The notes: a model not told the origin generated them from the letters alone. A DNA stretch of 37,339 nt from Geitlerinema sp. BBD 1991-9 (GCA_001657325.1 LWRO01000041.1:1-37339); one strand, 5' to 3'. Positions 1 to 9,353 are shown, numbered from the stretch's first letter. A program made the numbers and translations.

Positions 1-369
1 TCGCGCTAAATTGCGATAGGCTCCCGCAAACTTGGGATTGATTGCAATTGCCTTTTGGAAATACCGAATCGCCGCCGGCCAATGTTGCTGCGTCGCGGCT
101 AAACTGCCTAGATTCGCGTAAGCTTCGACCGAGTTGGGGGCGAATTCAAGCGCCCTGGCGTAACAGTTTCCTGCCTTTTGTACGTCTCCCAACCCTTGCC
201 AAGCGCTGCCCATCCACTTATACACCTCGGCTGAACGAGGTGAGGTTTCCAAGGCTCGACGACAGACGGCCAAGGTCTCTTGATATTTTCCCTGGCGTAA
301 AAACTGTTTGACCTGTTGAAGGAGATCGGCGATCGGTGGTTGGGAATTCGAGTCGGCAGTTTTCAGCAT
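1..369 (-). CDS. TPR-repeat protein, C-terminus cut off by the window edge
   Basis: The minus strand is open from an ATG at 369 to the window edge, giving 123 codons. The translation begins MLKTADSNSQPPIADLL and then shows TPR signatures: an early helix pair with YQETLAVCRRALETSP, followed by YARALEFAPNSVEAYANLG and YFQKAIAINPKFAGAYRNLA. These are degenerate 34-residue TPR units with the usual G/A, Y/F and P positions. TPRs are protein-protein interaction scaffolds. The enzymatic domain, if any, lies outside the window; the TPR-GT61 protein nearby suggests a similar TPR-glycosyltransferase is possible, but that is inference. It is divergent from the RTX gene at 879. Confidence 0.8.
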   Translation of the reverse strand, partial: MLKTADSNSQPPIADLLQQVKQFLRQGKYQETLAVCRRALETSPRSAEVYKWMGSAWQGLGDVQKAGNCYARALEFAPNSVEAYANLGSLAATQQHWPAAIRYFQKAIAINPKFAGAYRNLAR

Positions 370-878
370 TTTCTAATGCAACCCAGCTTCACACCCCATT
401 ATGCCTCGAAGCGTGCGATCTCGATTCGCAATCGGGGACATCGAAGCACAAAGATGATGATTTTAGGCGTCACTTAAAAAACATTAATGTTTTTTTTCTG
501 GGGAGGAGACACTTCAGAAGCTTAGACCCTCAAAAATTTGTGGACTCGATCGCACTTGTAGAGAATCCATACTCACGATCTCCCCAGGATCGATCGAGTC
601 GATCTCTTCAATCTTTACTCAATCTTTACATTTTGGGGAGACGATCTGTTACTATTTAGAAACTTTTGCTGTTAAGGTAGAGGCGGATTAATTCGATTTT
701 TATCGATTTATTTGAATAGCACTTCTATCACACACGATAAAAAAAGTCAACCATCAGGGACGCCTTCGAGCTAAAAGGGGTTGACGTTTAATTCAATAGC
801 GACAGCGACTCAAAGCCCAGAAATTAAACGAGTGAAGTCAGTTTTTCAGTCACACCAGAAAATTGAGGACAAGAACCC
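370..878. other. Intergenic region between the TPR and RTX genes
   Basis: This is a 509-bp divergent spacer with no supportable gene. It contains a tandem repeat of AATCTTTAC at 610-630. A weak sigma70-like pair is seen, TTTACA at 625-630 and TACTAT at 650-655, but the 19-nt spacing is long. A GTCAACC (746-752) / GGTTGAC (779-785) inverted repeat precedes the RTX gene. A GAGG at 865-868 could act as its ribosome-binding site. None of these is firm. Confidence 0.4.
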
Positions 879-1838
879 ATGTCTCGAGTAACTAACGAAA
901 CCCAGCCCGTTAGCTCGACTGAAAATTCAGATGGTGGATTAGACATCCAAGGAACCACAGAACAAAGCAACCGTCTCAACGGAGGTTCGGGGAACGACCT
1001 CATCACGACAGAAGACCCCGCGTCCGGTGGTACTGCTGGCGAAGCAGATTGGGTAGATGCAGCGGGTGGTGACGATATCGTCGCTGGATATGCTGGAGAC
1101 GACTCGCTCCTCGGCGATTCGGGCAACGATATTTTGTCTGGAAACCAAGGTGACGATAGCCTTCTCGGTGAAGCTGGAGAGGATGTCGTTTTCGGCGGAC
1201 AAGGAAACGATGTCATAGAGGGGGGCGCAGGAAACGATGTCCTCTCGGGAGATTTAGGCGATGATGTCGTTAGAGGTGGAGACGGAAACGACATTGCCCT
1301 TGGGGGTGCAGGAAACGATACTGTCGAGGGAGGTGCAGGAAACGATATTGTTGCCGGCGGAGAAGGCAGCGATGTCGTCGAGGGTAGTGTAGGAGACGAT
1401 AGCGCCTTCGGCGGACAAGGGAACGATGTCCTCGAGGGGGGTGAAGGCAGCGACTGGCTGGCTGGAGACCTCGGGGCAGACTCCCTTAGTGGTGGTGAAG
1501 GAAACGATACCTTCGTCTATTCGGGGTATGGAAATCCTGGTGTCACTGCAGATTCTCTTGGCGGCGATACGATTACCGATTTCGTCTCGGGTGAAGATAA
1601 AATCGCACTCGATAAAACGATCTTCAGCGAATTGGGCGACACTCTAGAATCGGCTGAGTTTGTGAAAGTTGATAGCAACGTACCCGGTGTGGGCGAATCT
1701 AGCTCGATTAAGTTAATTTACAATACCACAACTGGCGAACTTATTTACAATCCGACGGAAGCCGCAGACGATGAAGTCACGATCGCTAAACTCGAAGGAG
1801 ATGCCGATATCAATCTTGGAGATTTCGAGATTTTCTAA
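879..1838 (+). CDS. RTX-type calcium-binding repeat protein, probably secreted
   Basis: A 319-residue acidic protein. Residues about 35-210 are a nearly unbroken run of glycine/aspartate nonapeptides of the GGxGxDxhx type (for example GGQGNDVIEGGAGNDVLSG), which fold into calcium-loaded beta-rolls. There is no N-terminal signal peptide. The last about 100 residues are non-repetitive, with a hydrophobic-acidic end (NLGDFEIF), consistent with a C-terminal type I secretion signal. No catalytic domain is visible, so the role (surface layer, adhesion or other) is unknown. The ATG at 879 follows a GAGG. The gene is closed by a strong terminator at 1897-1930. A second RTX protein lies at 11571-12269. 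Confidence 0.85.
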   Translation: MSRVTNETQPVSSTENSDGGLDIQGTTEQSNRLNGGSGNDLITTEDPASGGTAGEADWVDAAGGDDIVAGYAGDDSLLGDSGNDILSGNQGDDSLLGEAGEDVVFGGQGNDVIEGGAGNDVLSGDLGDDVVRGGDGNDIALGGAGNDTVEGGAGNDIVAGGEGSDVVEGSVGDDSAFGGQGNDVLEGGEGSDWLAGDLGADSLSGGEGNDTFVYSGYGNPGVTADSLGGDTITDFVSGEDKIALDKTIFSELGDTLESAEFVKVDSNVPGVGESSSIKLIYNTTTGELIYNPTEAADDEVTIAKLEGDADINLGDFEIF

Positions 1839-1850
1839 GTGAAGCGGTTA

Positions 1851-1874
1851 GCTGACCGATAGAGACGGGTCAGC
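1851..1874 (+). other. Inverted repeat just after the RTX stop codon
   Basis: GCTGACC (1851-1857) pairs with GGTCAGC (1868-1874) around a 10-nt loop, 12 nt after the stop. It has no T-run of its own and sits just before the terminator at 1897. It may protect the 3' end of the mRNA. Confidence 0.4.
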
Positions 1875-1896
1875 GATGTTTGATGAGAAAATTGTG

Positions 1897-1930
1897 AGAG
1901 ACGTTTAAAAAACGTCTCTTTTCTTTTTAC
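1897..1930 (+). terminator. Rho-independent terminator of the RTX gene
   Basis: AGAGACGTTT (1897-1906) pairs perfectly with AAACGTCTCT (1910-1919) around an AAA loop, followed directly by a T-rich run to about 1928. The next gene starts 25 nt further on at 1955. Confidence 0.85.
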
Positions 1931-1954
1931 CTTCGAGTTTTTCGTTTTTTTATA

Positions 1955-4510
1955 ATGGATCTCTCTGCGCTGACTATCGATATAAAGCAAGCCGAAAAAC
2001 TCTTTCAAGAAAAACAGTTTTTGCGTGCGTTGGAGGTTTGCAATCGCATTTTGGAAAAGAACGAAAATTGGTCGGTTGTTCATCGACTTCGAGGCGAAAT
2101 ATTTTCAGAACTCAATCAATTTCAAAAAGCAATTTCTTCTTATAAAACGGCAATTACACTAGACAGAAATGGTGCTGAATCTTACGCTTATCTCGGAGAA
2201 ATTTACGACAAAAAAGAGGAATTGCAACGTGCCGTTTATTTCTACCAGCAGGCGATCGAACGCCGTCCGAACTGGCAAGCCTTGCACTACAACCTCGCTC
2301 GTGCTTTTTTTAAACAGGGAGACGAGTCCACAGCGAAACACCATTACGATCGAGCGCTCGAACTCAATCCCGACGACCCCAAATCCCACTACGATCTCGG
2401 TGTTTTATTCCATCAATGGGGACAACTCGAACGGGCGAGCTATCACTATCGAAAAGCGATAGAACACAACCCAGCATCCTTTAACGCCCGAAACAACTTA
2501 GGGAGCGTATTACTCGAGCAAAATCGACCCCACGAAGCCTTAAACGGCTTTCGCGAAGCCCTCACCCACTTTCCCGATCGTGCCGGACTCCACAACAACC
2601 TCGGCCGAACCTACCTCGCTCTCGATCGACTCGATCTCGCCCTTGCCAGTTACCTGAGAGCGATACAACTCGACCCAAGCTTCGCCCTGGCCCACGAAAA
2701 CCTCGGCAAAGCCTTCGATCGCCAACAACAACCCGCCGCCGCCCTCGCCTGTTTCCAACGGGCCAGCCAACTCGACCCAGATAACCTCGACCTCTACGGC
2801 TATTGCAGTTGGATGTGGCTGCGACTCGATCGACCCAAAAATGCCATCGCCGCCCTACAACAAGCGATCGACAAATCTCCATCCCGAGATCGTCAATGGT
2901 TGCAAAACCTCCTTCAGCGAGACCTTCGCGACCGCAACGATCCCTATGAAATCGCTTGGACAACCCGCAGCCAGTTCCTCCGCGATCTCCTCCATCAAAG
3001 CCCCCCCGATCGAACCGCCAGATCGATCGCCCGTCTCTACCAAGCCTGGGGAGACGCTTGTCTGGCCGGCGATTCCTTTCCTGAAGCCGAAGCCTACTAC
3101 GATATTGCCCTTCGCATCGATCCCCAAAACATTGATGCAGAGAGAGGTTTAGGGGCAACCCAGACTCGCAGGCAACGGCGACAAGAACAGCTCGATCGAC
3201 GGGGCAAACACCGCACCTTTCCCATCCCCGAAGGACTCTATCCCAGTGTTAAAGCTTGGCTGACTGCACGAAATCTGGTCGGCGAAGGGAACGAACGCGA
3301 GAATCGATACTTCCACCTGTCTGAAACGGTAGAGATCGATCGCGAACTGCCTCCACACAACGACCTCAGCAAATGCGATGGCATCAACTGCAAACCCTGT
3401 TTGAGACGCATTCACCAAACCTACGCCCCCATCGGACTCAGCCAAGACCTCTATCACTGTTCCGCCGAAACCACCCTTCCCGACATTGCCCTCGATACCT
3501 TCACCGCCGACATTCCCCAAGGTCGCATTTGGACAATGCCTCAAACCCGTTGGTGGCAAGTCTGCGAGGCGATCGCTGTTATGTCACCCGACAACAACCT
3601 CCTTGCCGATATTTCCCGAGAATATCCCGGCGAACTCCCCGGTTGCGACAACGCCACCACCAACCGCAGCCAACACCGGATTTTTACAAAACCCACCCTG
3701 CCTCCCCTCGAAACTATCAACGGAACTGTTGCTGTATTGTGCGGACTCTCGGCGAACGTTTACTTTCACTGGATGGTGGACGTTTTACCTCGTCTCGACA
3801 TCTTGCGACGCAGCGGCTTTCCCGAACGCGAAATCGATTGGTTTTACGTCAACAGTATTGACAAACTCTTTCAACAGCAAACCCTAGAACTCTTAGGCGT
3901 TCCCCTACATAAAGTTATCGAGAGCGATCGACACCCCCACCTACAAGCCACGCGCCTTGTCGTTCCCTCCTTTCCCAGTCACCTTGGCTGGGCGACCCCC
4001 CCATCGATCGACTTCCTTCGCTTGACCTTTCTGCCCTTCGCCAATTCCACTACACCGCAACTGTTCGCGACTCAACGCGACGAGTTTCCCGAACGCATTT
4101 ACATCAGCCGACAAAATGCCAAATATCGCAAAATTATCAACGAAGACGAAGTTACCGACTATCTGCATCAATACGGCTTCGTTCCCATCGCGCTCGAAAA
4201 ATACTCGATCGTCGAACAAGTGCGCCTGTTCGCCAACGCTAAAGCTGTCGTTGCCCCCCACGGTGCCGGGTTAACGAACCTCGTTTTCTGTCAACCGGGT
4301 TCGATCTCCATCGAACTGTTTTCGCCGAATTACATTCGTTACTACTACTGGTCGATCTGTCGGTATTTAAAACTCGACCACTACTATATTATCGGCAAAT
4401 CTTTTCGCTGCAATCCCTTAAGACAGCTACTCTATCCTGACTCCCTGACCGAAGACTTTTGGGTGGAAATTGAAATTCTAAAAAAATTACTCGATCGAAG
4501 TCTGCCGTAA
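1955..4510 (+). CDS. TPR protein fused to a GT61-family (DUF563) glycosyltransferase
   Basis: An 851-residue two-part protein. Residues about 1-300 hold eight to nine consecutive TPRs (for example HYDRALELNPDDPKSHYDLG), with another near 365-400. After a linker rich in Arg/Gln, residues about 480-850 form a GT61-type glycosyltransferase domain. Visible landmarks are the ANVYFHWMVDVLPRLDIL segment near 600, RIYISRQ near 715, and VVAPHGAGLTNLVFCQPGS near 765-783, the conserved HGAG loop of the family. It probably transfers a sugar to a protein or polysaccharide acceptor recruited by the TPRs; acceptor and donor cannot be read from sequence. It lies immediately downstream of the RTX protein, a possible substrate. 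No Shine-Dalgarno sequence is seen before the ATG, which sits in a T-rich stretch. Confidence 0.88.
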   Translation: MDLSALTIDIKQAEKLFQEKQFLRALEVCNRILEKNENWSVVHRLRGEIFSELNQFQKAISSYKTAITLDRNGAESYAYLGEIYDKKEELQRAVYFYQQAIERRPNWQALHYNLARAFFKQGDESTAKHHYDRALELNPDDPKSHYDLGVLFHQWGQLERASYHYRKAIEHNPASFNARNNLGSVLLEQNRPHEALNGFREALTHFPDRAGLHNNLGRTYLALDRLDLALASYLRAIQLDPSFALAHENLGKAFDRQQQPAAALACFQRASQLDPDNLDLYGYCSWMWLRLDRPKNAIAALQQAIDKSPSRDRQWLQNLLQRDLRDRNDPYEIAWTTRSQFLRDLLHQSPPDRTARSIARLYQAWGDACLAGDSFPEAEAYYDIALRIDPQNIDAERGLGATQTRRQRRQEQLDRRGKHRTFPIPEGLYPSVKAWLTARNLVGEGNERENRYFHLSETVEIDRELPPHNDLSKCDGINCKPCLRRIHQTYAPIGLSQDLYHCSAETTLPDIALDTFTADIPQGRIWTMPQTRWWQVCEAIAVMSPDNNLLADISREYPGELPGCDNATTNRSQHRIFTKPTLPPLETINGTVAVLCGLSANVYFHWMVDVLPRLDILRRSGFPEREIDWFYVNSIDKLFQQQTLELLGVPLHKVIESDRHPHLQATRLVVPSFPSHLGWATPPSIDFLRLTFLPFANSTTPQLFATQRDEFPERIYISRQNAKYRKIINEDEVTDYLHQYGFVPIALEKYSIVEQVRLFANAKAVVAPHGAGLTNLVFCQPGSISIELFSPNYIRYYYWSICRYLKLDHYYIIGKSFRCNPLRQLLYPDSLTEDFWVEIEILKKLLDRSLP

Positions 4511-5018
4511 ATTTACGATTAAAGTTATAACCATAAGCAAAAATTATATAAAATTTGCGTAGAGTGCATTTGCGGGTAATAGAATTAGGCGGAAGTCCAA
4601 TCAATGCAATTCTCGCAAACGCACCAACTTTCTGGCAATAAATCTTGAAGATTGATGCATTAAAATGGAGTCTATAACAGTATTCTAGCATCAAATTAAC
4701 CAACAAGTATCAATATTACAGTTTTTGTAGGAAAGACGTTCAGAACTTTTTTCAATAGGATCTCACCCCGACTTGGTAAAAGATGGATAGGGAGAAATCA
4801 GGATCTTCAGGGATGGGCAAGCCCAGAAACTTGCCCTTACATAAAATGAGAATTGCTAGGAGCGACCAATAACACTACAAAATCCGATCCACAAAGGAGT
4901 ATAATAGAAGTTCAGGTCAATGCTCACCCCGCGTGTAAACGGCTGAGTCGTTCGATCGACAAGTTTTCTCACCACCTAACCCATCTTTCCTCTCCCATCC
5001 AACTGCTCCCTACACCGC

Positions 5019-5082
5019 AGTTGGCAAGTAACACCGCTTAAGTTGGCAAACAATACCGCTTAAGTTGGCAAACAATACCGCT
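5019..5082. repeat. Three tandem 22-bp repeats
   Basis: Units start at 5019, 5041 and 5063 and share the core AGTTGGCAA followed by an ACCGCT end. Units 2 and 3 are identical over their common 20 bp; unit 1 differs at a few positions. There are no spacers, so this is not a CRISPR array. Confidence 0.85.
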
Positions 5083-5137
5083 GTTCCGGGCGAAATTTTC
5101 TAGCCCTGATGTTTCACGCCGAACTCTTAAACGCTCC

Positions 5138-5158
5138 ACTCTTCACTCTTCACCCTTC
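5138..5158. repeat. Short heptamer (STRR-like) repeat
   Basis: Three consecutive heptamers, ACTCTTC, ACTCTTC and ACCCTTC, end 11 nt before the SNF2 start codon. They resemble the short tandemly repeated repetitive sequences of cyanobacteria. Confidence 0.6.
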
Positions 5159-5169
5159 ACTGTAAAAGC

Positions 5170-8100
5170 ATGGCAATCTTACACGGCAGCTGGCTCGTTC
5201 GCGAAACCCATTTCTTTTTATGGGGAGAAACGTGGCGTCGGGTTGGGACTTCCCAAAACACTGCCAACGGATCGGAGTCGTCGCCAGCTTCCGAGACGGT
5301 TGCAATGCATCCTCTCGCTTTGTCCCGCGAGGAATTGCAAGACTTTATTCAAACCCTCCACCGCCCGACTCAATACGGACAAGAGACGCCTAACTTAACC
5401 CTTCCCTCTTCCGCTATCGAACACTTACAAGATGACTGGACATCGAGAACCCTCGTGCTTCCCACCCAAAACGACGGTGTTCCGGTTCACTCAGCCGCGA
5501 TCTCGGAGTCTGAACTCGGACTCCAACCGTGGCGTGTTGACGGTTTCTGGCTCGGAGCAAACGATGCAGTTGCTTTGCTGGACGCACTCCCTCTAGCCGT
5601 GTCCGGGTGGGGGGATTTTGCCTCAACGATCGGAGCCGATTTGCGGTTTTGGTCTCACGTTGCGCGTTGGAGCCTCGATCTCCTGGCAAGGGGGAAATTC
5701 TTACCGAGTCTGACGGTCAACTCCGATGGCTCCCTGGGTGCGAGTTGGCAACCCCTTCTCGACAGTGCGAAAGATACCGATCGATTTCACCGTTTTGCCA
5801 AACAAATGCCCGACGCTTGCCGTGCGGATGCCGATCGGATCGAAGACGTATCTTCTCCGCAAACGCTCTTACGCAGCGGTCTGGCCCATCTCACAGACGC
5901 TCGCGTGCGTCAGAGTCTCGGCGAAGCGCCCCCCCCTCAACTCGCATCGCCTGTGAACGAATGGTTCGCCGCCCTCACCCACCCCACGCAGCAGCCGGTT
6001 AACTTGAGTCTCAAACAAGCGGAACCCCTCGCGACGGCCCTCAATACTTGGACGACACCGGTTCAGTCCGCGCTGTCTGGGCAAAATCCATTTCGTTTGG
6101 GTTTCGCGTTGCGTCCGCCCACAGAAGACGCTCGAAATTGGCGGTTGGAATTTTACCTACAAGCGTCTGACAGTCCAGAGTTCGCGGTTTCCGCCGAAAC
6201 CGTGTGGAATCTGCGCGACGATCGACTGACGGTTGGAGGACGGACGATCGATCGACCGCAGGAACTCCTCCTGAGTGGCTTGGGATTGGCATCGCGTTTG
6301 TATCCGACCTTGGAGGCGGCGTTACAGAGTGCGCGTCCGGTTGGATACGACCTCGACCCGATTCAAGCTTACGAATTCCTCAAAAGTACCCGCACTCGCT
6401 TGCAAGAAAACGGTTTTGGATTAATTTTGCCCCCGAGCTTAGAAAATGTGGAGAGCTTGTCGGGTCGTCTCGGATTGACGGTTCAGGCTGCACCGCCCAA
6501 ACCGGGCGCAAAGTTGGGATTGAATAGCCTACTGAATTATTCGTGGGAACTCTGTCTCGGGGGTAAAACGATCTCGAAAGCCGAGTTCGATCGATTGCTC
6601 ACGCAGGGCAGCCCACTGGTTCGCATTAACGGCGACTGGGTCGAGTTGCGGATGGCTGACGTCAAAGCAGCCAACGAGTTTTTTGCCCACCGTCAGGACA
6701 ATCTGTCGCTGTCGATCGAGGATGCCCTTCGCATTCAAACGGGAGACACGCAAACCCTGGGGAAACTCCCAGTAGTTCGCTTTGAAGCCAGCGGTCACTT
6801 GGAAGCGTTACTCGATACGCTGTCGGGAAAACGCAGCCTCGAACCCCTCGAAGCCCCGGAAAACTTCCAAGGAACGTTGCGCCCCTATCAAGCGTTGGGA
6901 GTGGGTTGGTTGGCGTTTCTAGAACAGTGGGGATTAGGGGCGTGTTTGGCGGACGATATGGGATTGGGCAAAACGATTCAAACCATCGCATTTCTGCTGC
7001 ACTTGCAAGAACGGGAGGATTTCGATCGACCGGCGCTGTTAGTCTGTCCGACTTCAGTGTTGGGCAACTGGGAACGGGAGGTGCGGAAGTTCGGGCCGTC
7101 GCTGTCAGTGGTCGTCCATCACGGAGACAAGCGACCCAAGGGACGGGATTTCGCCAAAACCGTCAAGTGCAAACACCTCGTCATTACCAGTTACGCCCTC
7201 GTCTATCGAGATTTGAAAGACTTCAAAGCGATAGAATGGCGCGCGATCGTTCTGGACGAGGCCCAAAACGTGAAAAATCCCGACGCGAAACAGTCGAAGG
7301 CGGTACGTCAGGTAGAATCCCCGTTCCGAATTGCCTTGACGGGAACGCCAGTTGAAAATCGCCTGTCGGAGTTGTGGTCGATTTTAGATTTTCTCAATCC
7401 CGGCTATTTGGGCGATCGAAGCTTTTTTAAACGCCGATTTGCCATTCCGATTGAAAAATACGGCGATACAGATTCGCTTTCGACGCTTCGATCGTTGGTG
7501 CAACCGTTTATTTTACGTCGCTTGAAAACGGATAAAGACATCATTCAGGATTTACCGGAAAAGCAGGAAATGACGGTGTTCTGTCCACTGACCGCCGAGC
7601 AAGCGCAATGCTATCAAGCCCTGGTTGAAGAATCGATGGCGCAAATCGAAGCGGCTGATGGTATTCAGCGAAAAGGATTGGTGTTAGGATTGCTGACGAA
7701 ACTCAAGCAAGTCTGCAACCATCCGAATTTGCTAGGGTTGAAGGGAAAACGCAGTCAGTCGGCGATTCTCGCTCGCGTTGAAAAAACGGCGTTATCTCGC
7801 ATGACTCAGGGTTCGGCCAAGGTGCAACGTTTGGAAGAACTCCTCGAAGAACTATTGGCGGAAGGCGATCGCGCTTTGATTTTCACGCAGTTTGCCGAGT
7901 GGGGAAAAGTTCTCAAAGCGCATTTGGAACAGCAGTTCGGTCGCGAAGTGTTGTTTTTGTACGGTGCGACACGCAAGGCGCAACGGGAAGAAATGGTCGA
8001 TCGATTTCAACACGATCCCCAAGGCCCGCCGATTTTCATTTTATCATTGAAGGCGGGAGGAACGGGCTTGAATTTGACACGTGCCAATCACGTTTTCCAT

Positions 8101-8361
8101 TTCGATCGATGGTGGAATCCGGCTGTGGAAAATCAAGCGACCGATCGCGTGTTCCGTATCGGACAAAAGCGCAACGTTCAAGTGCATAAATTTGTCAGCA
8201 CGGGAACGATCGAGGAAAAAATTCACGATCTCATCGAAAGCAAACAGGCTTTGGCCGAACAGGTGGTGGCCTCGGGCGAGTCCTGGTTAACTGAGTTGGA
8301 CACCGATCGATTGCGAAATCTGTTGCTGCTCGATCGCACTTCGATCGTGGAGGAAGAGTAA
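5170..8361 (+). CDS. SNF2-family DNA-dependent ATPase (SWI2/SNF2 helicase)
   Basis: A 1063-residue protein. The N-terminal half carries the SNF2-associated region of bacterial members; its end is visible near 450-510 (SWELCLGGKTISKAEFD, then LVRINGDWVEL). The ATPase core follows: LRPYQALGVGWLAFL, Walker A DDMGLGKT (595-602), DEAQ Walker B (696-699), LTGTPVENRLSELWSILDF, then the helicase C domain with the LSLKAGGTGLNLTRANHVFHFDRWWNP and QATDRVFRIGQ motifs. It should hydrolyse ATP to move on double-stranded DNA and remodel protein-DNA complexes; the cellular target is unknown. It is probably co-transcribed with the SWIM zinc-finger gene 42 bp downstream, a pairing that recurs in bacteria. The MAILHGSW start looks typical of cyanobacterial homologues. 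Confidence 0.93.
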   Translation: MAILHGSWLVRETHFFLWGETWRRVGTSQNTANGSESSPASETVAMHPLALSREELQDFIQTLHRPTQYGQETPNLTLPSSAIEHLQDDWTSRTLVLPTQNDGVPVHSAAISESELGLQPWRVDGFWLGANDAVALLDALPLAVSGWGDFASTIGADLRFWSHVARWSLDLLARGKFLPSLTVNSDGSLGASWQPLLDSAKDTDRFHRFAKQMPDACRADADRIEDVSSPQTLLRSGLAHLTDARVRQSLGEAPPPQLASPVNEWFAALTHPTQQPVNLSLKQAEPLATALNTWTTPVQSALSGQNPFRLGFALRPPTEDARNWRLEFYLQASDSPEFAVSAETVWNLRDDRLTVGGRTIDRPQELLLSGLGLASRLYPTLEAALQSARPVGYDLDPIQAYEFLKSTRTRLQENGFGLILPPSLENVESLSGRLGLTVQAAPPKPGAKLGLNSLLNYSWELCLGGKTISKAEFDRLLTQGSPLVRINGDWVELRMADVKAANEFFAHRQDNLSLSIEDALRIQTGDTQTLGKLPVVRFEASGHLEALLDTLSGKRSLEPLEAPENFQGTLRPYQALGVGWLAFLEQWGLGACLADDMGLGKTIQTIAFLLHLQEREDFDRPALLVCPTSVLGNWEREVRKFGPSLSVVVHHGDKRPKGRDFAKTVKCKHLVITSYALVYRDLKDFKAIEWRAIVLDEAQNVKNPDAKQSKAVRQVESPFRIALTGTPVENRLSELWSILDFLNPGYLGDRSFFKRRFAIPIEKYGDTDSLSTLRSLVQPFILRRLKTDKDIIQDLPEKQEMTVFCPLTAEQAQCYQALVEESMAQIEAADGIQRKGLVLGLLTKLKQVCNHPNLLGLKGKRSQSAILARVEKTALSRMTQGSAKVQRLEELLEELLAEGDRALIFTQFAEWGKVLKAHLEQQFGREVLFLYGATRKAQREEMVDRFQHDPQGPPIFILSLKAGGTGLNLTRANHVFHFDRWWNPAVENQATDRVFRIGQKRNVQVHKFVSTGTIEEKIHDLIESKQALAEQVVASGESWLTELDTDRLRNLLLLDRTSIVEEE

Positions 8362-8403
8362 AGCAATTTACGACTTGTCATTTAAACGTGTAGACGATCG
8401 AAC

Positions 8404-9246
8404 ATGAATTACGAACCAATTGAAATGAATTCCGAGCGAGAGTGGTGGGTGCAACAATGGTTGGATTTATTGGAGAAATACCGCTTTAAAAAGCGGCTGG
8501 AACGTGGGCGAAATTACGCGCGACAGGGAAACGTTCTCAAGATTGAATTTACCGATCGAAAAGTCCTGGCAACCGTTCAAGGAACCGATCCCGAACCCTA
8601 TGAAATTTCTCTGTGGTTAGATCCCTTTTCAGATGAGGATTGGCAATACATCATCAACACGATGGTAGAGCAGGCCATTTTCTCCGCAAAACTACTCGCG
8701 GGGGAAATGCCGATCGATATCGAAAATGTTTTTGCAGCGAACGGATTGCGCCTGTTTCCCTTTAGCTTACAAGAAATTCGATCGCGCTGCTCTTGCCCCG
8801 ACAAAGCCAATCCCTGCAAACATATTATCGCCGTCTATCATTTACTCGGCGATCGATTTGCTGAAGATCCCTTCGTGTTATTTCAACTTCGCGGTCGAAC
8901 CAAGGAACAAATTATTGAATCCTTGCGGGAACGACGGGCGGGTGCGGCTTCGGAAGCCTCGATCGTAGAACCTAAAACGTCAGCCGAAAAGGCCCTCGAT
9001 GCCGCGACATTTTGGCAGTACGACACACCGCTCGACCCCTCTCTCGTCGCGATCGTCCCTGCACCTCAAACCGAAACAATTCTCGAGGTTCTCGGTTTAA
9101 TTCCATTCGCCAATGGAAACGGTGGGAGTTCTCTTGCCAAGCAAAAAGCTGTGAGCGAGCAAATCCGAGATTATCTCAAGCAAGCCTATGACATGGCACG
9201 AAATACTGCCGTTTCAACAGCTATGAAATCGGTAGACTCACCCTAA
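8404..9246 (+). CDS. SWIM zinc-finger protein
   Basis: A 280-residue protein. The diagnostic feature is a SWIM finger with predicted zinc ligands C129, C131, C138 and H140 in the pattern CSCPDKANPCKHIIAVYHLL. The N-terminal region (RFKKRLERGRNYARQGNVLKIEF) matches the beta-rich part that usually precedes SWIM domains in this family. SWIM fingers bind DNA or protein. The gene follows the SNF2 ATPase by 42 bp on the same strand, so the two probably act as a complex with SWIM as the targeting partner. The C-terminal about 100 residues have no motif I recognise. The stop codon lies inside the CCCTA-AAAAA-TAGGG hairpin at 9241-9255. Confidence 0.9.
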   Translation: MNYEPIEMNSEREWWVQQWLDLLEKYRFKKRLERGRNYARQGNVLKIEFTDRKVLATVQGTDPEPYEISLWLDPFSDEDWQYIINTMVEQAIFSAKLLAGEMPIDIENVFAANGLRLFPFSLQEIRSRCSCPDKANPCKHIIAVYHLLGDRFAEDPFVLFQLRGRTKEQIIESLRERRAGAASEASIVEPKTSAEKALDAATFWQYDTPLDPSLVAIVPAPQTETILEVLGLIPFANGNGGSSLAKQKAVSEQIRDYLKQAYDMARNTAVSTAMKSVDSP

Positions 9247-9252
9247 AAAATA

Positions 9253-9353
9253 GGGTACATTTCAATTTCATAGAAAGACCCCTCCGCCTTCGGCACCTCT
9301 CCTTAGCAAGGGGAGGATGGGTGGGGTTCCAATCGCAAAAGTGAGATGCACCC
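9253..9353. repeat. Small repeat element with imperfect inverted ends
   Basis: GGGTACATTTCA at 9253-9264 is an imperfect inverse (10 of 12) of TGAGATGCACCC at 9342-9353, and both ends abut a TA. Inside is a GC-rich hairpin (CTCTCCTT 9297-9304 / AAGGGGAG 9308-9315). The flanks also share the direct repeat CACCCTAAAAAATAG (9239-9253 and 9349-9363). This looks like a short non-autonomous element or intergenic repeat; the family is not identified. Confidence 0.5.

Larger units (their letters stand above)
4511..5169. other. Intergenic region before the SNF2 gene
   Basis: 659 bp without a supportable gene. It holds a hairpin GGGCAAG (4815-4821) / CTTGCCC (4830-4836), three 22-bp tandem repeats at 5019-5082, and a short heptamer run at 5138-5158. 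Open frames here look like chance. Confidence 0.5.

Noticed and set aside
824-1294. Long proline/serine-rich ORF on the minus strand opposite the RTX gene
   Set aside because: It is the antisense shadow of the GGxGxD repeats; the same kind of shadow occurs opposite the second RTX gene.
2562-3158. 198-codon minus-strand ORF inside the TPR-GT61 gene
   Set aside because: Arg/Gly-rich low-complexity translation opposite a well-supported TPR region; no family signal.
5019-5082. Possible CRISPR array
   Set aside because: The 22-bp units are directly adjacent with no spacers and no cas genes are present. The STRR arrays were rejected for the same reason.
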